A program made the position numbers and the translations under genes. A stretch of DNA of 64,000 nt from assembly GCA_030035585.1 (NCBI GenBank), contig CM057482.1, positions 43,009,501 to 43,073,500 of the forward strand, written 5' to 3'. Positions 55,651 through 64,000 of the stretch are shown here, one piece after another. This stretch comes from Dugong dugon. Lineage: Eukaryota > Chordata > Mammalia > Sirenia > Dugongidae. The notes beneath the pieces are model-generated. The model worked only from the letters and a program-made list of their open reading frames with translations, had not been told where the DNA came from and made no database searches. How positions within the stretch are numbered: the first letter of the stretch is position 1; every line of letters starts with the position of its first letter.

Positions 55651-58159
55651 TGCTTATAGCCAAAACGTTATATCGATATTGCTTATAAATTAATATTTAA
55701 GGCCTATACTGTAAAAAATGAGATATTTTTAGTGTCATGGTCCACATAGAATCTTTTTATAGGTCTACTATTTTCCAAAATTGTTTGCAAGTTAGCAACT
55801 AAGTTATCAATGCACGTATTCATATCATTTCTCATACTCCACTGAGCTGCTCTTCTCAAACTTGAATGAATGATTATTTACAGAACCCCAGATTAAATCA
55901 ATTTCAAGGCACGTATCTAATTTTGAAATGAATTCTCTTTGTATTATTTAAATCCAAGCCAAGTGTTTTTTGTTGTGTCTTGTTGCTGAAGCAGTTACAC
56001 ATTATCTCTGCTCTGCAGATACCAAGTTACGGTTGCTAGTTAATAGTATTTGGCAGTAAGGGTAGAGAATGTCTTTGCCAGACTTAGTTTAACTGCCTTA
56101 AACTTGAACATTGCCTGCTCCTCACACAGAAATTCCCGAAGCTGTTCTTAATAGGTCTCATAAAGCTAATAGTAAAAGGATTTGCTGATGAGAAACATCT
56201 GCTTCAGGGCCCAATGAATGTTCCATAGAAAGTTCCATACTTCCTGTGCTGCAGCCTTATATGGATTTGCCCTACTAATCCTTATCATGGAAAAGCCCTT
56301 GAAACATTCCCTCCCAGCTTCTTCGTGAGCTTTTCATATACCTTCTCTCTTTAACAGAACAAATTGCATTGTCTTGTGAAAGAACAGAAAGACTACGGAA
56401 GGGAATTGAGTTAACCTCTACCCCATCATTGTCTTTGGACCTGAAGTCTGGGTCTCTATAGAAGTAAATACAGAAAATCCCAAAAGGAGGACTTGTAGTC
56501 ATTATCAGACTATTTAAAGTCACACAAAACTACATTTAAGAAAATCTGAAGATAGAATGTTTGATGCTTTCACAGCTTTTCTGATTTGGGTAGAAGAGTG
56601 GCATTTGAATAAAAGGAACTCACCTCACATACTCTTCCAGCAATATATCCAGTCTGACCCAAGACCATACATGTGGCCAATAAAGAAGTTTAACAAGGTC
56701 AACAGTACTGGACAGAAAGATATGTAGACAAGTCCTTAATGATTGTTGGATTTAAAAATCAGATTGAAATTTAGGATGCACATTTTCTAATTGAAATGGA
56801 GGATGTGGGTTGCATGAGGAACAAAATGAGGAATTATTAATGAAGAAGGAGAAATAACTGAGTTAAGGGGCCTGAGCCATATTTCTGACACCTACTGGAG
56901 CAGTCCCATATTTTAACTACTTCTTGCAGGAAGGAATGCTTCTCTCTGGTGATGCATATTCTATACCCCCACTCTCATTTTCTCAGAAAAAATCTAATTT
57001 TAACGTGTGCTTAGGCATGTGGTGTTTATGGGAAGAGATGTATGTGTGTGGGTGTGCACTTAATTACTCGGGAGGGATCTGAAGTATGATTCAAACTTCA
57101 GAAGGCTTTCCTACTTTTGAATATCAAGAGACCAAAGCAGGGAAGAGGATGAATCCACTTATAAGCCAAGAAAAGCAACATGGCATTTTCAGATCACAAA
57201 AGTAGGGTTAATTTTTGCCATGAATTGTTAAGAAATGCTTGCAATACCCTAAACAGATGATCTAGTTCCTCTCCTAAATTGGCAGTTTCCTTTTAAAGGC
57301 TAAATGAACTACATTTTGATTAAAAACAAGTACAAACCAATCGATACTTATTCAATCTGATAGTTCTCAAGGTCTTCAAAGTCAGGGAGAGTGTTACAGG
57401 GCTTAATAAGTTAGACTGTACAGGTATTATACAGAAACAAATATATGTTATGTAAGTTCATTTTGAACATTTAATTTGATTATCTATAACTACATAAAAT
57501 GTATGACAATACAAATTTTCATAACCATTTTCTAGTCATTTATTTTTCATGAAATTTTGATTTCTGTTGAACTTTAGAAAATGGAAGATTTTCAACTGCT
57601 AATGAATCTGAGTCCAAAATAGATGTAGGGACAGCATCCTTCACAGGCCATTTCCATGATCTCCCATGACTTCTGAATGTTGGTCCATTGCTCGGACATG
57701 AGCAGGTTGACAGGATAAAAGGGAGAGGGAAGCATAGAGAGAACCTAGCCCTGTACAAAGTCATGGCCCTAGTTCCTGGTTTTGCTAGTTGGCATGGTGA
57801 GTGAGAATTTCTTCCACCCCTGCTATTTGTAATAGAAATCCCTGGGGTAGTATATAAGCATGGAGTAGCTCCTGGATGAGGGTTGCTTCATAAGTTTTGG
57901 CACCCACTAGTTCTTCTTTCCCAGTTCAGGAGGGAATTTGGATAATTATCTTGGTTCACAGTGGGTGGTATCTCACTGCCAAATTGTTCTCTTGAGAGTA
58001 AGCCTGCCTCAGGTTTTCCAGCAAATGGTCTGAAATTTCTGGACTAATTCAATTAGGTTTGTAATACTTCTTTGTCTGAGCTAGAAACTATTGGTCATAT
58101 CACTGAAGGGCCTCTTGAAACTTGTAGCTTTTACTGTGAAACTAACCTCTTCGTTTTGG
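55651..58159. other. Large repeat-poor block
   Basis: About 2.5 kb with no LINE, SINE or LTR recognised. No open frame shows a known family; the longest minus-strand frames (56523-56275, 57764-57540) look like chance. Confidence 0.5.
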
Positions 58160-58295
58160 AAAGTTTTTCAACAGACTGAAAGCTTCATGAAGGTAGGAGC
58201 AAATCTGTTTTACTGATTTGTGTTTTGGCCCCAAGGTCTAGCACAGAATCTGCCACACAAGGATTGACTAAAGATTTGTTGAACTATATCCTGAA
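58160..58295 (+). mobile_element. L2 LINE 3' terminus
   Basis: ctgaaagcttcatgaaggta, gcacagaatctgccacacaa and gattgactaaagatttgttg follow the L2 end. Confidence 0.7.
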
Positions 58296-58389
58296 TATGT
58301 GTTCTTGCATCTTGTGTAATTTATACATGTGAAGCAGTCTGCAATAATAGGAAAAAAAAAAAAAAAGAAGTGATAGTTTGACAACATTT

Positions 58390-58800
58390 GTCCTAGTTCT
58401 GTCTTTGCTTCTTATTAACTGTATTAATCACTTAAATCATCTGTTTTTGTTGTTGTGTGATGTCAAGTCAATCTTGACTCATAGCAACCCCATGTGACAG
58501 AGTGGAACATCCCCATAGGGTTTCCTAAGCTGTATTCTTTATGGGAACAAATCGTCAAGTCTTTTTTTCTTATGGAGCCACTGGTGGGTTCAAACTGCCA
58601 ACCTTTAGCTTAGCAGGTAAGAGTTTAATCGTTTCACCACCAGGGCTTCTTATTAACTCGTCTAAGCTTCAATTTTTTTACCTGTAAAATGGGAGTGTGA
58701 GAAGATCCTGGTCTTGACTCACAGACTTATCATGAGGATAAAGGGAAATAATGGGTATACGAGTACTTTGTAAATATAATGTACTATAGAAATCCAAAGT
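58390..58800 (+). mobile_element. MIR SINE split by an AfroSINE
   Basis: tcctagttctgtctttgctt on the left; on the right acctgtaaaatgggagtgtg and acttatcatgaggataaagg. Confidence 0.65.
58443..58644 (-). mobile_element. AfroSINE
   Basis: tttttgttgttgtgtgatgt tail, ccccatagggtttcctaagc, caaactgccaacctttagct and ttcaccaccaggg. gcttcttattaact occurs at 58407-58420 and again at 58645-58658, but 22 extra bases lie between the left copy and the tail. Confidence 0.93.
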
Positions 58801-59339
58801 ATAATTAAAATAACAGGTGGAAAAGTATTGAATTTCAGTGTGTTCCTGATTATCTTCTTTGTCCCACTCTTGGGTTTGATGAGGTGAGTGAGCAACCTCC
58901 CCTTACCCCTACACTGCCCTAGTACTCATTTTTCTCACGTGTTTAATTTAATTATCTCTAAGTTTCCTTCCAGATTTAAACATGTGATCTCAAGCCACGA
59001 TTTCTTGGTTTGTATAAATGAAAGATCGTGAACCACGACTTGGGCTATACATTTCAACGTTATTAAATAGTTTGTTATACCTAAAGAATAAGAACTAGAT
59101 GGCATCGAAAGTAAACAAGAGAGGCCCAACTTGCACTAAATTAAATTTCAGGAATGTTTGTTCTATATCAATGAGCACACTGCTTCCTCTACTTATCACG
59201 CTGAGATTCTTACCTATGGGGCTAAAATTCCACACGGTCCAAATAGTAATGCAATTGGGAGGAAGCTGTAGTGGCATCATAATGAAGATCAAGTTGGCTA
59301 AATAAGTCTTTTGGAAAGACTTCTATAGGAAGAAGTTTC
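58801..59339. other. Unique DNA
   Basis: Overlapping short frames on both strands at 58935-59305 show no family. Confidence 0.5.
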
Positions 59340-59645
59340 TGTAACTATTCCTAGGTCAAGGTGGGAGACACCTGCTCAACTTTCAAGACCCAGTTCAAGT
59401 GACCCATTCTCTAAGAAGTCTCCCTGACCCTTCTTCCAACAGGCAGGTGGAAGTGACCACTGTCTCCTTTGTGTACTCACCTTTGTGTCCTGTAGAGATG
59501 TCTCTCATGCCTCATCTAATGATTCAGTGTCTCTTGGTTTCCAGGCCTGCTTCCCTTTACCTGACTGTGAGCTCCCATAGGGTAAGACTGGGTCAGTGGA
59601 CAGCACACAGTGGTACTTAATAAGGATTTTACTGGTTAAATGAAT
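59340..59645 (+). mobile_element. L2 LINE 3' end
   Basis: tcaagacccagttcaagtga, agaagtctccctgacccttc, tgactgtgagctcccatagg and cagcacacagtggtacttaa keep L2 order. Confidence 0.8.
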
Positions 59646-60014
59646 GAAGGGAACAAAATGAGGACTCTGGAATAAGAAACACAGGCAAAAAAAGAAAATG
59701 ATTATGCTAAGCTGGCTGAAGATAGGTGTGAAAACATGAAGGCCACTTTGAGAGATGTTAATAGAAAGAACTGTGTAGTTGCATGACCTCATGATTGGAG
59801 ACGAATGGGAATGGGCAGATGAAAATGGCTAATATGGCTAAATTGATACCAAGGAGGCTTCAAATGGCAATTAGAAATGTTGATGGGAGAAGGTTGATAG
59901 GACAAGATGATTTATGTCATTTAAATGTATAACCCTATCCTAGGGGATGATGACAGGCTAAATATGACACAGAGAATTATAAGTCTCACCAGAGTGACAG
60001 TGGTGGCTTCAGGA
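59646..60014. other. Unique DNA
   Basis: No feature recognised. Confidence 0.45.
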
Positions 60015-60262
60015 ATTGGTTTAGCCTGCTGGTTAAGAGCAACACAGCTGTGGGCTGAAGTATATCTGGTCTGAGTCCTAATCCTCTCCAGATGTGTGGC
60101 ATAAGACAAGTTACTTAAATTTTCTCAGCCTTAATTTTTTTAAATCTTAAAATGGGGTTGATAATAATAATGTGAAGTTATTATTATTATCAAATCGTTG
60201 AGAAATTCAAGTCCATTTAAATTCTTTAGCATGATGCCTGGTAGAACTCAACAAATGTTTCA
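60015..60262 (+). mobile_element. MIR SINE
   Basis: ttagcctgctggttaagagc head, ggcataagacaagttactta, tcttaaaatggggttgataa and gatgcctggtagaactcaac. Confidence 0.8.
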
Positions 60263-60599
60263 CTTGTATGCCTTTGAAACTTTAAAAACTTCACAAGAAC
60301 AGGAAGGAAGTAGTTATAAATTGGGCCCTTGGATACTTCCTTGTGGGAAACTTGGTCATGAAAAGTGCCTGCCTTTCTTTATCTATTAATTCAAAGCATT
60401 TATTGAACATTGCAGGGCATTGGACTTGGTTCTGTAGCATATACAAACATATGCATAAAACACTGTCCCTGGATTTCAATGTCTGGCAACTGAGTGAAGG
60501 AAAATAAAAAGTGTATATAGAAGAGTAAAATGAAAACAACAAAACAAAATTGCATATAGTAAACTGAGAAGCAGGACAAAAAAAAAGGAGCTGGTAAGA
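60263..60599. other. Unique or strongly diverged DNA
   Basis: A weak old-repeat trace near 60390-60480 (agcatttattgaacattgca). Nothing else recognised. Confidence 0.4.
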
Positions 60600-60950
60600 G
60601 AGCAGAGAACCTGGTTTAAGTCCTGGACTCTTGCTCATTCTCTGGCCTTGGGTTGGTCTTATCTTATTCTGGTCTTCAAGTTCCGCATAAGGAAAGTGAA
60701 AAGGTTTACATATTCTCAAATTTCCTTTAGGATTTGAAGACTCAGAGCCCAATGTGGTTATTGCTGCCATCCAGACAGATGCTGAGGGAGAGATCATTTC
60801 CTCTTCAGGTGATCAGGAAAAGATCTACAGAGAAAGGACATTTGGACCTTGTCTTGAAGGATGAGTAAGATTTCCCTGGGCAGAGAAGGAAGAACAAGTG
60901 CTCTTAGATGACAGAGGAGCAAAAGTCCAGAGGTGAACAATGACAGAATT
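60600..60950 (+). mobile_element. Ancient interspersed repeat fragment (class not assigned)
   Basis: accttgtcttgaaggatgag, tttccctgggcagagaagga and gaggagcaaaagtccagagg recall the first part of the repeat seen at 27840-30340. Confidence 0.4.
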
Positions 60951-61019
60951 TATTTGTAATTATCTATGCAATTAGAATCAGAGGACAAATGCAGGCAAAT
61001 GATTCAGTTTTCATATTTA

Positions 61020-61170
61020 ACTAAGTTTTACTGAGAATATATCTCCTGTATCAAGCTCTGACCTGAGGATTTTATATATATTGGCTGATTTTATCCTCCA
61101 AAAATATTATGTCCTAGGTATCATTACTCCTCTTTTACAGATGAGGTGTGGGCAACATGCAGATGACCAC
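61020..61170 (-). mobile_element. MIR fragment
   Basis: gtcctaggtatcattactcc and tcttttacagatgaggtgtg fit the reversed MIR centre. Confidence 0.6.
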
Positions 61171-61249
61171 AGGGAACACACAGATAGTGTAAAAGGTAAA
61201 GTAGATTGTCAGGGCCAACACACGCATCTGGTGGCTGTACCTGGCCTAT

Positions 61250-61458
61250 TTAAAAAAAAAAAAAATGCCATTAAGTCAATTCCGACTCATAGTGATCCTA
61301 TAGGACAGAGTAGAACTGACCCATAGGGTTTCCAAGACCATAATCTTTATGAAGCAGACTGCCACATCTTTCTCCTGCAGGGCGGCTAGTGGGTTTGAAC
61401 CATCAACCTTCAGGTTAGCAGCTAAGTGCTTAACCACTGCACCACAAAGGCTCTTTAT
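61250..61458 (-). mobile_element. AfroSINE
   Basis: A-rich tail, atgccattaagtcaattccg, cccatagggtttccaagacc, aaccttcaggttagcagcta and actgcaccacaaaggct. ctggcctat flanks it (61241-61249 and 61459-61467). Confidence 0.94.
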
Positions 61459-61489
61459 CTGGCCTATAGACAACTAGTTTTCAACCTTT

Positions 61490-61635
61490 GGTATGAAGAA
61501 GCTGAAATTCAGAGAAGTTAAGTGAGTTAACCAATGGAACTTAGAGGTTATATAATAAGCTGGGAATCAAATGCCACTTTGCTGAATCCAAGTCTGGTAC
61601 CTTTCCCACAATATGATCTTCCTACTAGAAAGATT
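61490..61635 (-). mobile_element. MIR fragment
   Basis: gaagctgaaattcagagaag, ttaagtgagttaaccaatgg and gctgggaatcaaatgccact follow the reversed MIR. Confidence 0.6.
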
Positions 61636-61654
61636 GGAAGAGAAACCTGGAATG

Positions 61655-61790
61655 ATATAGGGTGCCCAGATTGCAAAGAGTCTTGAACATCAGCCCAAGT
61701 ACTTAGATTTTATACAAGGATCAACGGATGACTCTGAGCAGGATAGTGAAAGGCTCAAAGTTGTTCCATAGGATAGTTAGTCTAGAGATG
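61655..61790 (+). mobile_element. Ancient interspersed repeat fragment (class not assigned)
   Basis: gattgcaaagagtcttgaac, cttagattttatacaaggat and gtgaaaggctcaaagttgtt parallel the 'total-length, gain and loss' block at 28600-28700. Confidence 0.35.
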
Positions 61791-62220
61791 TGGGAACATG
61801 GTTAAAATAGTACAATTTAGAAGTTGGTACTGTGATGTTTAATTGTATGTGTTAATTTGGCTAGGCTATGATACCCAATGGTTTTGTAAAACACTAGTCT
61901 TGCTGTCTTTATAAAGTAGTTACTTGTGATTACATCAATTGACCTCAAGTGAAGCAGATTACCTTCCATGGTGTGGGTGGGCCTCAATCAATCAGTCAAA
62001 ATCTTTAAGAGCGAAAAGGGAGTTTCCCTAGGGTGTGTTCTGTCTCCAGACAAAAGTGGATATTTTTACAGAACACTCCTTTCTTCACACTTCTTGTCAC
62101 TTGACCTACAGATTTTGCAACAAAATCCTACAGGAGTCTCCAACCTATTGCCTTACCTAGGGATTTTGGACTTGTCAGACCCCTACAATTGCATGAGCAA
62201 ATTCATAGAAGTTAATTCTC

Positions 62221-62257
62221 TCTCTCTCTCTCTCAACGTATATATATGTATACACAC
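62221..62257 (+). repeat. (TC)n/(TA)n simple repeat in LTR
   Basis: tctctctctctctctc then gtatatatatgtatacac. Confidence 0.9.
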
Positions 62258-62261
62258 ATAA

Positions 62262-62445
62262 TATGTTGTTGTTGGGTGCCATTGGGTAGATTCTTACTCA
62301 TAGAGACCCTGGGTGACAGAGTAGAACTGCCCCATAGGGTTTTCTAGACTGTAATCTTTACAGGAGCAGATTGCCACGTCTTTCTCCTGTGGAATTGTCA
62401 ACCTTTAGGTTATCAGCCTAGTGCTTAACCATTGCATCACCAGAG
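62262..62445 (-). mobile_element. AfroSINE nested in LTR
   Basis: ttgttgttgggtgccattgg, ccccatagggttttctagac, acctttaggttatcagccta and attgcatcaccagag. Confidence 0.94.
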
Positions 62446-62455
62446 AGCTCTCTCT

Positions 62456-62490
62456 CCCTATATATATATATATATATTTATATATACGTA
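62456..62490 (+). repeat. (TA)n simple repeat
   Basis: tatatatatatatatat with small interruptions, between the two nested SINEs. Confidence 0.9.
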
Positions 62491-62504
62491 TACACATTAA
62501 AAAA

Positions 62505-62666
62505 AGAACAGAAATGAAAACCCATTGCCATCGAGTTGATTCTGACTCATAGCTACCCTATAGGACAGAGTAGAACTGGCCCACAGAGTTTCCAAGGAGC
62601 GCCTGGTAGCTTCGAACTGCCGTTTAGCAGCTGTAGCTCTTAACCACTATGCCACCAGGGTTTCCA
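62505..62666 (-). mobile_element. AfroSINE nested in LTR, short subtype
   Basis: acagaaatgaaaacccattg tail side, ccatcgagttgattctgact, ccacagagtttccaaggagc and tatgccaccagggtttcc. Confidence 0.95.
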
Positions 62667-62710
62667 ACATATATATAGATCACTAGTTCTGTTTCTCTGG
62701 AGAACCCTAC

Positions 62711-62760
62711 CCAAAAACCAAACCTGTTGCCATCGAGTCGATTCCCACTCACAGATACTA
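62711..62760 (-). mobile_element. AfroSINE tail fragment
   Basis: aaaaccaaacctgttgccat then cgagtcgattcccactcaca. Only the tail end is present. Confidence 0.8.
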
Positions 62761-64000
62761 ACGACAGAAGTGGCAAAGAGGAGTTCAGAATGGAACAAAA
62801 AAAGAAACGGAATGTGGGAAAGGACGTGACTGCACATTGATAGAGCCAAGAAGAGGAATCAATCAAACGCAGTAGGTGCCTTGGCTAGTGAAGGGTCTTT
62901 CTTAGGGCTCCTTCCTGTCCTCGTAGAAGAAACTGACATATAGAGTCCTTGAAGCCGTGTGAGTGGTGCAAGGAAAAAGAATAAAAATTCCATGATGGAA
63001 TCCATGTTTACATAGCGCAATTCACCATGTCAGAAATTGGCTTCAGAGATTTCCTCACCTGTCTTCATAACGGAAACAGACTCCCACTGCTGATTCAGAA
63101 ATGCATCAACCAGAAAGATGGGTATGGGACTCCAAATTTTAATACAAAGAAAAAAAATTCAAGCACGGTGATTTGGTAAGCGAGCATAACTTTCTGTGAC
63201 GGACTTAGCTAAATTAGTGTGAAGGAGAAACTACTGTTTTGTGGTGTCAGCAGTTCCTCTGTTTTAATGGTCTCTTTTTGGCAATCGCTTCTCTGCCAAT
63301 ACCCTGATTATGCAGTTGCCCTTATAACCGCGAATGGATACTTTCCCCCCTTCAGTAGAACCTCGAAAACGCTGCTTTGAATTTGAAACCGGCTGATCTG
63401 ATGGAAAGACAAGTGCCAAATTCTCAAGATATTTCTAAGACTGCTGATTTGAAGCATTTTGAACTTAAGTACCGAAAGAAAAAATAGTAAACTTCAGAAA
63501 ATTAATTTGTAAAAAAAAAAAAAAAAACTACTGAAAATACAGGTCAATGGAGAATATAGAGTGGCCAACCATTTTTGTTAACTCCACATTGTGTCAATTC
63601 AAACCCAGGATTGGACATATATTGATAAACTTGAAGTGATCAATGTAGCCTTTAGCTCAATTTAAAATATATGTTCAATGTCCATTTTATTAAAAGAGCA
63701 AACTTCTCAAAATCTGTAGTTTTCTTAGCTAATTGGATTCTTAATTATAAATGGCTCATCGATGATAGAATTAAAATGTAGCAAAGTAAAACTGCAGGTC
63801 ATAAAATAACATAAATACAAATGTATGTATTCTATTGCAACCTTCTAAAGTCATCTTAGCTGACATCCTGTTCTATGTGTCACAGGCATCTCTTATTTCT
63901 TGGGATCCCAGAAAGTCCAGAAGACGTGTAAAAATATTGTAACTTTAGGAATTATATTTAGTATCAAGTATGCTATGAATTAAGGCAAAGTAATCTGTGG
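62761..64000. other. Repeat-poor DNA to the window edge
   Basis: No interspersed repeat clearly recognised in 1.2 kb. A17 run at 63511-63527. No open frame with a known family. Confidence 0.5.

Larger units (their letters stand above)
61832..62703 (+). mobile_element. LTR-like repeat, family B, with two nested SINEs
   Basis: Starts tgatgtttaattgtatgtgt and taatttggctaggctatgat, then ccatggtgtgggtgggcctc and a (TC)n/(TA)n patch. It ends agttctgtttctctggagaa ccc. Two minus-strand AfroSINEs are inserted in the simple-repeat part. The TG start and ctctggagaaccc end recall old ERVL-type LTRs; class uncertain. Confidence 0.65.

Overview
The window is nuclear DNA of an afrotherian mammal, most likely an elephant or close relative. 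The main evidence is roughly two dozen copies and fragments of a tRNA-derived SINE with the AfroSINE head (head motif gccctggtggtgcagtgg, later block ggaaaccctatggggcag) whose tail matches the 3' end of an RTE-type LINE. There are also two L1 elements with the long, ORF1-spaced structure and 3' UTR that I recognise from elephant L1. Base composition is AT-rich. I find no complete host protein-coding gene, no functional RNA gene and no CRISPR array. The window reads as intergenic or intronic DNA built from layered retrotransposons separated by repeat-poor stretches.

Layout. 1-5165: an old, heavily mutated L1 on the plus strand, entering from the left edge and missing its 3' end. 5166-8240: largely unique DNA with an RTE tail and an L2 remnant. 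8254-16319: a nearly complete L1 on the minus strand with 5' UTR, ORF1, ORF2 and 3' UTR, flanked by a 13-bp target-site duplication and carrying a compound 3' tail. 16.3-24 kb: unique DNA with plus-strand AfroSINEs, two old L1 3' ends, an L2, a small hAT-like element and a minus-strand LTR-like repeat. 24-25.1 kb: MIR, then L2 split by a tRNA-Gly-derived SINE. 25.1-26.8 kb: repeat-free DNA. 26.8-35.3 kb: SINE-dense, with a run of five minus-strand AfroSINEs and a possible retroviral gag remnant. 35.3-45.9 kb: mixed unique DNA, MIRs and SINEs, including a SINE split by a later insertion, a perfect 12-bp hairpin and one candidate exon. 45.9-49.4 kb: a repeat-poor block holding a large foldback element. 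49.4-51.9 kb: a cluster of LTR material with inverted LTR halves and an ERVL-MaLR gag remnant. 52-64 kb: MIR, L2, MaLR-type LTRs, nested SINEs and two further repeat-poor blocks.

How the pieces relate. The autonomous elements whose machinery is visible are L1 (ORF1, endonuclease, reverse transcriptase with FADD, CCHC-like C terminus) and RTE (only 3' ends present). The AfroSINEs and tRNA-Gly SINEs share tail sequence with the RTE 3' end, in keeping with the known RTE-dependent mobilisation of AfroSINEs. All visible coding sequence of elements carries stops or frameshifts, so nothing here looks competent to move. Several MIR and L2 copies are interrupted by younger insertions, which gives a clear relative order: MIR/L2 and MaLR first, then old L1, then AfroSINE/RTE and the 8-16 kb L1.
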